From positions 3,434,804 through 3,498,803 of the forward strand of contig NC_089586.1 in assembly GCF_019320115.1 (NCBI RefSeq): a DNA stretch of 64,000 nt. The letters run 5' to 3'. This document shows, in pieces, positions 1-10,467 of the stretch. The DNA comes from Miscanthus floridulus. Its lineage: Eukaryota; Streptophyta; Magnoliopsida; Poales; Poaceae. The notes under the pieces were generated by a model that ran no database searches, was not told the origin of the DNA, and worked only from the letters and a program-made list of their open reading frames with translations. A program made the translations under genes and the position numbers. Within the stretch, counting starts at the first letter, position 1. Each line of letters opens with the position of its first letter.

Positions 1-1394
1 ATCTATATTTTCTTCATCGCCATGGCGCTCCATCTCCAACTCCTCTAGCAGCAGCAGCGGCGTTGGGAGAAGGCCTTCGAGATTGGGTACTACCAGCATC
101 TAGGCGTAGCGGGGGCTGCTCGATCTAGGTGCTAATGGAAGTTTTGTGATTAAGGGGGTTCGCTTATTTGGACAAGCCAAGGGGTGCTCAATGCACTTTG
201 GTATGCCTAGTTTGCCCTATGCATTTCTTGTGCCGATTCACCATTCTAGTGCACTGGCGATCCTCCTTCCTCTGGAGCAGCAGCAACGACAACGACGCTT
301 CTCTTCCACGCCCTCCTCGCGACCATGAGACGTGAGCACCACCATATCCTAATCAACAAGGAAGTTACTACACAAGAAAGGTGGACAAAATTTGGTTTCC
401 TTCATTTTTTCCTACTGCTAAACTTACATGTTGATAATTAGTCATCCTATGTAGGAATACACATGCCCGCGACTATGAGAGGTGGAGATGTTCCTCTTGC
501 TCTCTCTCCCCTCTCTCTCAACCGTGAGAGGTGCAGCAGGGAAGGTAAAGCACCTCACTAAGATGCTCCTCTTCTTGCTCTCTCTCTCTCTCTCTCGACC
601 ATGAGAGGTGCAGATGCTAGTGGAAGTTTTGTGAGGTGCTTCCTCATCCTTAGCTTGCATTGTCTATCTTCAGACTCGACTATGGGATGTACTAGTACCC
701 GACAGGTCTTTGTTATTGTACACCCAATAGTCTTTGATAGGTCTTTGTTATTGTACAACTGTGGAATATAACTGAAATTATGAATGAAGTTGTTGTGATG
801 ATTGTTACTGTGTCGTTTATATATAGTTTTTCCTTTAAAACACTTAATAACTGAATGGTGATGCTTGTTACTCTATTTTTTAAGTGTCGTAGTATTTGCC
901 TTGGCTACACAGACGTGAGCTAAAGCACCTCACTGTGATGGTGCGGGGGTGGAAGTATTTGCCTTGGTTAATTTGCAAATCGGTTTGTTGTGTTTGCAAA
1001 TTGTCATTATTGCAGCTCCCATCGCTGTTTCATACGGTGATTAAGCGTTAGTGTTAGATCACAAAGTGTAGGGAATCAAATGGTCTGCATCATCTCTTGC
1101 CTGCTCCATCACCCTCGACTCGCGTGGGTGGCCATGGATGTCACGGACCTTGACTGTTGCCTTCCCTGCTCGTGTTTATTAGTGGAGATGACTTGAATAA
1201 CTTGTATTAAGAAATTCGAAACATGTGCAAGGGAATCTGAACCGCATCATACGAGAAGGAAGGTAATTGTAATGAGTTTAGAAAGGAATCGTACTTGCGT
1301 ATCATTGAATTAAGAAGAATGAAGAGTTTATCATACAAATCCCCGTCATCTAGATATGTACATATCAACATTGATCTACATAGAATCTACCACA
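1..1394. other. No supported gene; AT-rich intergenic DNA
   Basis: I find no convincing gene here. Short open frames exist but have no family resemblance. The stretch holds a CT-rich block (listed separately) and small dispersed duplications: a segment around 124-150 recurs at about 611-640, and a short motif containing AAGCACCTCACT occurs near 548 and 924. These look like debris of older repeats. Confidence 0.5.
470..640. repeat. CT microsatellite with repeated GTGAGAGGTG modules
   Basis: Three copies of a module containing ATGAGAGGTG or GTGAGAGGTG are separated by CTCTCT tracts, the longest near 578-597. This is simple low-complexity sequence; the short open frames that cross it are not believable genes. 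Confidence 0.6.
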
Positions 1395-2139
1395 TTAATC
1401 TGAAGAACCTATCACACTCATTGTAGATCCTACACTCCTAGCTACAGAACATAGCCCACTCCTCCCAACCTTCCCATCCTGCATGGACGCCATAGCCTCC
1501 GCCTCCGCAGTGATGTCCGTCCTGGCGACGCACCAGCATGGATAGAGGAGGCAGAGAACTAGACTCACCCAACGCCGATTGCCCAGCCAAGTCCTACAAC
1601 ACGAACATGGCCTATTGGAGGCGTCATGTACATATCTCGTTCTTCCACATCACATTCACCGCCAGACCTGCTTCATCACCTTCAACCTTCCTCAACCACC
1701 GCCAGGCAATGTTGTCATTGTTGGCACCGCTGTTGGACCTGTGGAGCACAAGGGAGAGAACAAATATAGCAACATCATGGCCTACTATGGTGGAGCACTC
1801 AAGCATGTCGAGCCATGGCATGAGCGCACTGTGGTCTTCCATGAAGATGACACGTATCCTAGCATAGAAGTAGGCCTCTAGGTTGCCAACGCTAGCAAGC
1901 CCGGTGATGAGCTTGATGCGATACTCATGGTCGTAGAACCGGTTCCAGGTCCCAAGGTGTATCCCACGCAGCAGCACCCGCCGTAGTGGTATGCTCCGTC
2001 CCACTACGACGTCGTTGCACACCCTACGCATCTACGAATAGGTTGTCCATAGGCTGCCACAATCTTCCATGGGATCCGCTGTAGCCATAGCGACGCAACT
2101 AGCAATCTCAACAGCCACATCCGTTGAGAGCTTCTCCAT
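1395..2139 (-). pseudogene. F-box-like protein pseudogene (At2g35280 / At1g67340-like type)
   Basis: Read on the minus strand from an ATG at 2137-2139, the frame gives an F-box-like start (MEKLSTDVAVEIASCVA). A TAG falls near 2035, and a long frame then runs to 1624 with residues such as GNLEAYFYARIRVIFMEDHS, followed by a repeat-like segment around LVLHRSNSGANND. After a stop and a frameshift, a cysteine-rich tail (GHHCGGGGYGVHAGWEGWEE, then MFCS and ECRIYNECDRFFR) is still readable to about 1395. An F-box start, a Sel1-like middle and a Cys-rich C terminus match a plant family of F-box proteins that act as substrate adaptors of SCF ubiquitin ligases. That assignment comes from memory of the family. 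At least two stops plus a frameshift make it a pseudogene. The 'genes' seen on the plus strand here are shadows of it. Confidence 0.62.
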
Positions 2140-2785
2140 GGAACGAGGACACATGCAGCACCTACAAAAGATGGATTCTTGGGTCGGGAAGCGACGTCAC
2201 GGCAGCATGGAGCACTAGGGAGGGAGATCGGAGCGGAGCAAGGTGAGTTCCAAAAAACCCTCTTTGGATTTTATGATCGCTCCATTCTTGAAGGTTTCGT
2301 GGTGCGGTGATGTCGAACGTCTCAGGGAAGTCAATCGTCATCCTCCGTGTGAATCATGTAAACCATGTATGAAACTACAAAAAAAATTCAGAATGAAAGA
2401 ATCTTTTATCTTACGATTACTAATTGGAGGCCCTAATGGTGTAAACCATGTGAACCGCATAAACCATGTGAACCCCCTATTTTTGCATGTAAATTACCCA
2501 CCTCAGCCATTACAAAAGATAATACAAAGCAGTCGATAAGAATAAAATAGGCTAGCAGTTCGTCACTTCGTCTCCCCTAAGATCATGGATAGCGCTAGAG
2601 GGGTCGAGCCACGTGGTCGAGTCAATTTTCTTCATCCAACTTCCAACACCGTTCGATCACCATTACTTCTGCTGGGAGAAGCATGCTCCACTAAGATTGT
2701 GCGAGACATGGCCTCACCTTAACTCCTGCTCTCACTCAGTGCAATCGAAGAGAACTCCAACGGGCGCCTATCTCGTCCATCCTTC
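2140..2785. other. No supported gene
   Basis: One open frame (2243-2539) contains a small local repeat of AACCATGTGAACC-like units at about 2440-2475, but shows no domain or codon pattern that I recognise. I treat the stretch as non-coding. Confidence 0.4.
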
Positions 2786-2793
2786 TATAAAAG
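2786..2793 (+). promoter_or_regulatory. TATA box of a decayed gene-like unit
   Basis: TATAAAAG sits about 130 bp upstream of the start of the broken coding unit at 2920. The spacing suits a plant promoter with a short leader. The unit downstream is decayed, so activity is doubtful. Confidence 0.4.
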
Positions 2794-2919
2794 CAGAGGC
2801 TAAGGCAAGGAAGCAAGTACACGATTCTTTTTCTCTCAAACTCGTTATACTTACCTATCTTCTCATTCTATCTTCATCCGACGCTCTGCCTCGACACTCC
2901 ATCTTTCACATCTCATCCA

Positions 2920-3786
2920 ATGGTGGATCAGGCAATGAAGCGCCCAATGAAAGAGTCGCTGGAGGTTGTCCCTGCTCGTCCTGCTTTCGTGCAATGCTAC
3001 GATGGGATGGGGAGGGTAGCTCGGCGGCACCACCACCGGAGAGCCAATCCCCGCTTCCAGTTATCTCCGATAATGATGATGGGGGGGCGGATGATGTCCT
3101 CATGTTGGTGGAGCAGCTAGACGTGGCCACCTCCACCCTCCACGAGGAGAGCCAGGAGGTGAACTGGTTGTGCCTCTCAGTTACCGCCGCGAAGTAGGAA
3201 ACGGCAGTGATGGAGCTTACCGCCGTCGAGGCCTAGGCATGCCTCACTGGTAAGGCATTTGGCATGATATTATCTTACTCTTTCACTATGTGCAATGTCA
3301 TGTCTTAAGTTGTAGCATTTTCTTATCTCCTTTTCTGCCGTCCAGGAGTAACTGATCATCGCGTAGGGCGAGGCGGCAGAGGCAATCCGTCTTTGCTAGG
3401 TCATCGAGGACAACACCCATGTCTCCTCCTGGATGGTGGTCAAGAGCAACAGGCGCTACTAGGACCTCCACATGGCAACAGGCAAAGCCGTCCGCGTGCT
3501 TTTGCCTCCTACGCCTATGGGGACAACCCTGCCAAACCACCTCCGCACCATGCCACTATGGGTCATGGAGGTGGCCATGTACTACATTTGCCTAGGGGCT
3601 AGTTCGGCCATGGCCATCACCCAGCTTTGGCTGGGTGAGGACCTAACCGTGGCAGAGCCATGGTTCTCGGGAGAGATGAGCTATCGGCAGCGCCAGAACC
3701 TGGTCGGCGAGTTCTCTGTCATGGGCGATGGTGTCTTGGTCATGATGGATGTAGAGGACATCATTCGTAATGCTCCCCGTGAGTAG
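2920..3786 (+). pseudogene. Broken two-exon gene of unknown family
   Basis: I do not recognise a named family. A TATA box (2786), a plausible intron (donor GTAAGG near 3250, acceptor CCAG near 3347) and a possible polyadenylation signal (AATAAAAA near 3817) frame a readable product. The first exon has an acidic, Pro-rich segment and a helical stretch around DVLMLVEQLDVATSTLHEES. The second exon continues with VIEDNTHVSSWMVVKSNRR, then a long open frame (MATGKAVRVLLPPTPMGTTL ... VEDIIRNAPRE) ending at 3786. Several in-frame stops, mostly TAG, interrupt the first exon and the start of the second, which fits old C-to-T decay. The helical middle and high-copy feel suggest a transposon-carried gene or a gag-like product, but that is inference only. 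Confidence 0.4.
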
Positions 3787-4485
3787 TTTGATTGTAACAT
3801 GCCTCTGCATTCTGAATAAAAATGTTCATAATATTTAGTAGTTATTACTTTGAGTTCATCTTTGTTTGTTGTGACTTGAATGTTCCATTTGTGTACCTTA
3901 AAGTTCGTAGACCGTATGACACGTCCATCGTTAGTAGGTGCCAACATCTCTCGATCATCACCGCCGGTAGCCTTCATTGCCGCTTTCGTCAATTTCTAAG
4001 CCCGCACATGAGTCCTACGCTTCACTCCCGCGTGTATTTACAAAGTTTGGCAGAAATTTGTAGTCCCACGCTTGATATAGTTGCTTACAAAGAATGCTCC
4101 CCACTGTATCTTTCTCCTCCTTAGTGCTGTTGTTCCTCATCTCCGCCCCTGCTCCCTAGTGCCGAACTACGCGACCGCCCCTACTCAGCGGCGTGCAAGC
4201 CGCCACTCACCGCTGACAAGCTAGTGCTCCATGCTGGTATGCCTCATCGAAAGGTAGACAACATAGATCCACCGGTGACCAGGCTGGTACTCATCACCTC
4301 CGTTGTCGCTTGAGCTCAATGCCGCAAGATCCAAAGGCAATGGTAATGCTTTCACACTTCCCTTATGCATTGTTCTTGGATTTTTATTCCCTTCTTCACT
4401 CATCTAAGTATCAATGAAGCTTCTATATGATTATTAACGAGCTCACAAACATATCTCAACAGTCGTTCCTTCTCTAATTTAGGCG
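3787..4485. other. No supported gene
   Basis: Apart from the AATAAAAA signal near 3817 there is nothing I can identify. The short frames on both strands are not supported by any motif. Confidence 0.4.
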
Positions 4486-5164
4486 ATGGCGCCACCGCTT
4501 CCATCACCGTCCTCGCTCCACCAAATCCTCGTCAAGATGGAGGAAGAGGCCCCAACAAGAGGAATGAAGTGGCCCTCCTCATAGACCATGTCTTGGTCCT
4601 CATCCTTAGCCGCCTCACCACACACTCCTTATGCAACTGCAAGTGTGCCTGTCACTCCTAAAATAGCCTCATCTCGGGATTCAAGTACCATAAAGAGCTG
4701 CCCCAGATTCTCGCTGAATTCTTCTACCGTAGCTGGAAATGCAAACGCAACTTCACCAGCGTCAATAGTGAATACCCCTCCTTGTCCTTCTTGCCCTTCC
4801 TAATTTAGGATGTTGTGATCTCAGATTGCTCTCGGGGCCTCATCCTCTTCTGGTATTCTAGGTTTCGCTATGTTGTCTACAATCTGGTGACTAAGAAATG
4901 GTTGCTACTACTAGGTAGCAACCATTCTTGTGGTTCAGCTCGCTTGGGGTTTGATCCGACAATCTCCTCACACTTCCATGTGTTTGAATATGGGATCAAT
5001 GATGATGACTCCTTAGGTGTCAACATCTACTCATCTAAAACTAGAGCATAGATCTTTAAAGAATCTGAATGGGGCGAGGGTATTGCAGTATCCACATATG
5101 GGAAAGGTGTGTTTGTTAATGGTTTTATGCATATGCTAGAGTTCACCTAGATAGTTGCCATTGA

Positions 5165-6056
5165 TAAGGATGGCAACGGGGTGGATTTGGATCGGGTGGA
5201 GTGTTTGGACACCCAAAACTGAAACCCGAACCCGTCCCAAACACCAATTTGGGTGAAAATCTATCCCCAAAATCGAAACCCGTGGATTCCTGAAACCCAA
5301 CGGGTTATCCAAAACCCAAAAACAATACAGAACATTCAAAGTGGCACATGACAAGTTGAGATCCACTGGCACATCGTGCCGCTGCTATGGCCTACCCCTA
5401 CCCTATGGTTGGGGCCTAGAGGCTAAGGGACTCCACACCGCTGGGGCCTGAGGGGCTATTTGCGGCTAGACTATGGCCTGGGGCGTCATGTCATCGCCTG
5501 CGGCCTACCCGCCTTAGCTCCCAGCAGTCGACCCTTGCTAGAGTGCTAGGCGCGCACCGCACGCTCTGTGGCACCGGCTGCTCCTAGACACACTGGCCTT
5601 GCTCCTCTATGCCTGGGTTGAAGCTGCTGGGTGGGGTGGTGTTGGCGCTCGACACCTGCTCCTTTGCTAGTGCTGAACGGGTGGATCCGGTGGGGTGGCG
5701 CACTAGCACTGGGCCCTACTCCTCCACTGGTGATGGGGTCAGGTAGGGTACTAGGGTGGGGTAGGGTGGGGTGATGGGAGAGCGAGAGAGGCCGTGAGGT
5801 GGTCAGACTTCAGAAGGGATGGATGGAGAGTTTTAGACTATCTTATATATCCCTAGGGTTTTTAGATGGGCTGCTAGTGGGCTTTTTTGGGGCTCCGATG
5901 TGATCTGCGGGTGAAGATGGTGATTCACCCCGAACCCGTAACCGTTCGGGCATCCGAACCTAAAAATCCGTGGGTGCAAATCTAGACCCAAAACTAAAAT
6001 TGTTGGACCCAAAATCCACTGATATTCGACCTAAACCTGCCCCGTTGCCATCCTTA
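5165..6056. mobile_element. Non-autonomous hAT-type element, 892 bp
   Basis: Both ends carry the 17-bp inverted repeat TAAGGATGGCAACGGGG (5165-5181, reversed at 6040-6056). Beyond it, long imperfect subterminal inverted repeats are rich in ACCC/GGGT (AAACCCGAACCCG against CGGGTT-type blocks). It is flanked by 8-bp target duplications GCCATTGA (5157-5164) and GCTGTTGA (6057-6064), which match at 6 of 8 positions. An 8-bp duplication and this terminus fit hAT MITEs. It interrupts the F-box gene and has no coding capacity of its own. Confidence 0.78.
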
Positions 6057-6378
6057 GCTGTTGATATGGAGGGAAAGATATGGAGGAAAATTCATAGGCC
6101 AACTAGTGATGCAATCTTCATCCATGAAGCTCAGGGTCAGTTGTGTTTATGTACTGCTGATACTTTGAATAGGTATGACCTTTCAATCTGGATCCTTGAA
6201 GACTATGGTACTAGTAAATGGACATTGAAGCATAAGGTTACCACACTGGTACTATTTAGAATGAAGAATATTGAAATTGGTACCGAGATTTATGATGTGG
6301 CCTATAGAGTGATTGCAGTTCATCCAGAATAGAATTTGATTTTTCTTTTTGGGGAGGGCAAATCACTGCATGCATATA

Positions 6379-6886
6379 AGGTTGAAAACGGACAGAAAAA
6401 ATCCTGTTCCAACCTATTCTGTTTTCTACTTTCTTCCGACCATTTTCGTATTTGTGGGATCCCATTTTCGTATTTACGGAAACAGGAAAGGGGTTTTTCC
6501 GTCCATTTTTGTGAGATCCTATTTTTATCTAGAATTGACCTGTATTTATTTCGTTTTTCATCCTGTTTTCAATCTATGTGAGATATGTCTAGAATTTGAT
6601 ATGTTCATAAACCTACTAATCACAAATTATGTATGTTAACATGTTAACACATGGTATACTAGTGAATATTGGACCGATAATTTCGTACGTGTATATTATT
6701 TTGTGACTTTGTTCATGTATACTCAAGAATATTTGATCATGTTATTCTAACTTATTTTTTTGGCTCTCCATCTGTATTTGTCTGTTTCCGTATTTCCGTA
6801 TATCCCCATCCATTTTCTGCTAAAAATATAGAAACAAAAATGGGAGACGAGTTTTTCGCCCGTTTTCGTCCGTTTTCATCCCTACT
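6379..6886. mobile_element. Non-autonomous Ac/Ds-like hAT element, about 508 bp
   Basis: The right end, read outward-in, is AGTAGGGATGAAAACGGACG and the left end is AGGTTGAAAACGGACAG. Internal CCGTTTTCG and CCGTATTTCCG blocks are typical of Ac/Ds-like subterminal regions. The target duplications are TGCATATA (6371-6378) and TGCATATG (6887-6894), 7 of 8 identical. It lies within the coding sequence of the F-box pseudogene, which resumes directly after it. Confidence 0.78.
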
Positions 6887-7037
6887 TGCATATGACATGA
6901 ACCACAGTAAAGTTCATGTCCTCCCTGCCTGGGCCATCGGCTATCTTAGAAGTACCTAAAAACTATTATGTATGAGCGGTGAACCTCACTATCTTCCTTA
7001 TGTTCCCTTGTTCATAGAGTCATTAGCAGAGCACTAA

Positions 7038-7174
7038 AGGTGCATATGTTGTATTTTATTGTAATTATGTCATACCTTTGTTCAGGTAAGTGGTTGTTTT
7101 GATTGTATATATATGACTATTTGGGCTTTGTAACTAAAGGAATGGTGTGTTAAATATTATTAATTATACACAGT
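7038..7174. other. 3' flank of the F-box pseudogene up to the retrotransposon nest
   Basis: AT-rich, no features. GTCCGGTC-type motifs begin at about 7190 and mark entry into Copia LTR sequence. The exact left edge of the Copia LTR is not visible because no TGAAAGGTC terminus is present. Confidence 0.4.
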
Positions 7175-7264
7175 GGCGGTGAGCTGTGCGTCCGGTCATA
7201 GGGTGAAGGCTTGGGCACGCGCGCGGGCTAAAGTGAGCACCGGTGCATCCGCTCTTGGACTGTG

Positions 7265-9279
7265 TGAAAGCTCTAGTTTGGTTTTGGTGAATTTGATAAA
7301 ACACTATGTGCTAACCTAGTCTATCAAAGTGATTATGAGATAGGTGTCACATTCCAAGTGGTGAAGCAAATGAAGATCATGACATGATGATGGTGATGGC
7401 ATGGTGATGATCAAATGCTTGGACATGGAAAAGAAGAAAGAAAAACAAAAAGCTCAAGGCAAAGGTGAAACTTGATAGGAGCTTTTTTGTTTTGGTGATC
7501 AAGACACTTAGTGAGTGTGATCACATTTAGGATCAATAGCCATACTATTAAGAGGGGTGAAACTCGTATCGAAATGCGGTTATCAAAGTGCCACTAGATG
7601 CTCTAACTCATTGCATATGTATTTAGGATCTAGTGGAGTGCTAACACCCATGAAAACATTTGTGAAAATATGCTAACACATGTGCACAAGGTGATACACT
7701 TGGTTGTTAGCACATTTGATCAAGGGTGATGAAGTTTAGGGTCAAAAGGGGAAGTTTCGTATTGACCGGACTCTGCCTTGGGCAGTGATCGAACTCTGAC
7801 ATTGCATCCAGTCAGTGGCGTGTAGTGAAGGCCGCCCTCGATCCCTTGACCGGACGCTGAAGTGAAAAAGGGACCAGACGCACAGGGGGTGCATCCGATC
7901 ACCTAGTGACATACATTGACGCAAGCAACAGAGACAGACTGTGTTGACCGAACGCTGGCCTAAGTCCGATCATTGGCCACCGGACGTGTCTAGTCGTGAA
8001 AAACTGGCTCTGGAACCTCTATGGAAACTACCGGACTCTGGCTGGTCTACGTTTGGTCATGCAGGAGCAAACGCATCCAGTCGCAATATAGGGGCTCGGG
8101 TAGCTCACTGTAAACGGTCAAACTCAGGCGGTGGCGCGTCCGATCTTGGCGTAGAGGTGCGTTCGGTCACAACTTAAGTGCACTGATGACCGTTGAGATT
8201 GGGCGATCAGCATTTGAAGCAGGGGACACGTAGCAAAAATCTAAGGACTGGACACTAGGGTCCTATGTTCGGTCAATCCGACCGGCACGTCCGGTCAATC
8301 CGACCGGCACGTCCGGTCGCCCTGATTTTTTAGTGAACAGAGAGCCAACGGCTCTATTCATGGGGACTCTCTATTTAAGCCCCATTGCTGGCTCTAGCTC
8401 ACCCTCTTGGCCATTTGTATTGACATAGCAACCTTATGAGCTTAGCCAAAGCCCTCCCACTTATCTCCATCATTGATTCATCATCTTTGTGAGATTGGCA
8501 GTGAATCCAAGTACATTGCTTGAGTGTTTGCATCTAGAGGAACTTGGTGTTTGTGTTTCACTACAGGGTTTGCTTGTTACTCTTGGTTGTTGCCACCACC
8601 TACATGGCTTGGAGCAGTGAGGATCATCGAGCGGAGGTTGGTGATTGTCTCTGGCTCCGATCGTGGTGATTATGAGGAGTTCTTGACCTTTCCTCAGTGG
8701 AGAGCCAAAAGGTACTTTAATAAATTGCTCATGGCTTGTGTGATCCTCATCTTGTGTTGGTTGTGTGGCACCCTATTGAGGGTTTGGCGTGTGATGCCAA
8801 TTAGCGCGTGAACCTCCAAGTGAGTGAATCGCCACAACGAGGACTAGCTTGCCGACAAGCAAGTGAACCTCGGTAAAAAATCATTATGTCATCATTTAAT
8901 TTCGAGGTGATTGGTCTTCATTGGTATTCATTCTTGTGATTGATTGGTTCATTCCTCGACTCATCAGTATAACCATCTTGCTCTCTTTACATTACCGCAA
9001 ACTAGTTGTCAAGCTCTTTAGCATAGCTAGTCATGAGAGCTTGTTAGTTTAGTTAGTGTGGCTCTTTAGTTAGCCTCTGAGAGCACGCTAACTTAGTGTA
9101 GTGATATAGCCATTGTGTGGAGAGAGACTATAGAAACTAGAATTGTGGTAGGTGGCTTGCATTTTTAGTAGGCTAGCGCAACACTCACTTTGCCTCATAT
9201 TTGTCTAACCGGTTTGCTAAGTGTTGTTGTAGAAATTTTAATAGGCTATTCACCCCCCTCTAGCCATTAGGAGCTTTCA
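7265..9279 (+). mobile_element. Solo LTR of a Copia-type element, 2,015 bp
   Basis: It starts TGAAAGCTC and ends GAGCTTTCA, a perfect 9-bp terminal inverted repeat in the usual TG...CA form. The flanking 5-bp duplications are CTGTG (7260-7264) and CTATG (9280-9284). U3 (about 7740-8330) is dense in CCGGACGC/GCGTCCGG-type motifs in both orientations. A TATTTAAG box lies at about 8373, and R/U5 ends in the CACCCCCCTCTAGCCATTAG block. No coding or internal sequence adjoins either end, so this is a solo LTR formed by recombination. It interrupts a second, related LTR (pieces at about 7175-7259 and 9285-10410). Confidence 0.75.
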
Positions 9280-9284
9280 CTATG

Positions 9285-10410
9285 GCGCGTTCGATCATTA
9301 ATTAACTATGCGGGAACTTGACTGTTCGAGATCAATGGCAGAGGTTTGAAGATGGGGACATGTGGCGTTGATCGCTGACCAGACGCTGGGCTGGCTATGT
9401 CTGGTCGGTCAGACCTGCGCGTCCGATCGCCCCAAATTTCAGTGGACAGTGGTGCCAGTGACTCTATTTCATGGAGAGCTTCTATTTAAGCACCCCATAG
9501 CCGACTCAAGCTCACTCTCTTGGCCATTTGCATTGACATAGCAACCTTGTGAGCTTAGTCAAAGCCCTCCCACTTATCTCCATCATTGATTCATCATCTT
9601 TGTAAGATTGGGAGTGAATCCAAGTGTATTGCTTGAGTGATTGCATCTAGAGGCACTTGGTGTTCGTGTTTTGCTATAGGATTCGCTTGTTACTCTTGGT
9701 GGTTGCCACCACCTAGATGGCTTGGTGCAGCGAGGATCGTCGAGTAGAGGAATGTGCTTGTCTTCGGCTCTGATCGGGGTGATTGTGAGGGGTTCTTGAC
9801 CTTTCCCCTGTGGAGAGCCAAAAGGTACTCTAGTGGATTGCTCATGGCTTGTGTGATCCTCATCTTGTGTTGGTTGTGCGACACCTTATTGGGGGTTTGG
9901 TGTGTGATGCCAATTAGCACGTGAACCTCTAAGTGAGTGAATTGCCACAATGAGGACTAGCTTGTCGGTAAGCAAGTGAACCTCGGTAAAAATCTTGTGT
10001 CATCTTGTTCTAAGGATTTCTTGATTGATTGTGATTGATTGGCTCTATCATATTGTGATTGGCTCTATCCTCGACATGATGGTATAATAATCACATCCCA
10101 TCTCTTGTATTTACATTTTTATTGTTGCTTCGGTCTTTAGTGTAATTAGTTTTGAGAGCAAGCTTGTGTCGAGTCTAGTAGTTAGTGTGGCTCTTTAGTT
10201 AGTCTTTGAGAGCACTCTAACTTAGTGTGGTGACATAGCCTTTGTGTGCTTAGAGATCATAGTCACTAGAATTGTGGTAGGTGGCTTGCATTTTTAGTAG
10301 GCTAGCGTAATTTTTGCTTCGCCCCATATTTGTCTAACCGGTTTGTTAAGTGTTGTTGTAGAAATTTTTAATAGGCTATTCACCCCCTCTCTAGCCATTA
10401 TGACCTTTCA
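9285..10410 (+). mobile_element. 5' LTR remnant of the Copia element
   Basis: This LTR ends GACCTTTCA at 10410, directly before the primer-binding site, so it is the 5' LTR of the coding element downstream. It is clearly related to the solo LTR at 7265-9279 but is a different subfamily, with blocks such as TTGATTGATTGTGATTGATT. Its 5' portion is either the 85 bp before 7260 or is lost. A TATTTAAG box lies near 9483. The LTR drives the plus-strand gag-pol that follows. Confidence 0.7.
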
Positions 10411-10412
10411 AG

Positions 10413-10424
10413 TGGTATCAGAGC
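10413..10424 (+). other. Copia primer-binding site (initiator Met tRNA)
   Basis: TGGTATCAGAGC starts two bases after the LTR end. It is the standard initiator-tRNA-Met complement of plant Copia elements and fixes this element's orientation as plus. Confidence 0.88.
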
Positions 10425-10467
10425 CATGGTCACCTTGATTTGAAGCTTAACAACCTTCAGTATCAAA

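Larger units (their letters stand above)
4486..7037 (+). pseudogene. F-box protein pseudogene (At5g07610-like) broken by two hAT elements
   Basis: The product can be followed from an ATG at 4486 to a stop at 7035-7037. The F-box lies around DHVLVLILSRLTTHSL and CKCACHS*NSLISG, and then comes an F-box-associated region: DVVISDCSRGLILFWYSRF, NLVTKKWLLLLGSNHSCGSA, RLGFDPTISSHFHVFEYG, FKESEWGEGIAVSTYGKG. The frame resumes at 6061 (MEGKIWRKIHRP, QGQLCLCTADTLNRYDLSIW, LEDYGTSKWTLKHKV) and again at 6887 (HSKVHVLPAWAIGYLRS, then SGEPHYLPYVPLFIESLAEH). Family members bind SKP1 through the F-box and recruit substrates to SCF ligases. Early stops (one replaces the Trp of the F-box W-N-S-L-I motif), a frameshift after the start, and two insertions (5165-6056 and 6379-6886) break it. 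The gene was otherwise well preserved, so its loss is probably fairly recent. Confidence 0.75.

Noticed and set aside
1538..1881. Plus-strand frames of 100-109 codons
   Set aside because: They are the complement of the minus-strand F-box-like pseudogene, whose motifs explain the open reading.
2243..2539. 98-codon plus-strand frame
   Set aside because: No domain; part of it comes from a small AACCATGTGAACC repeat.
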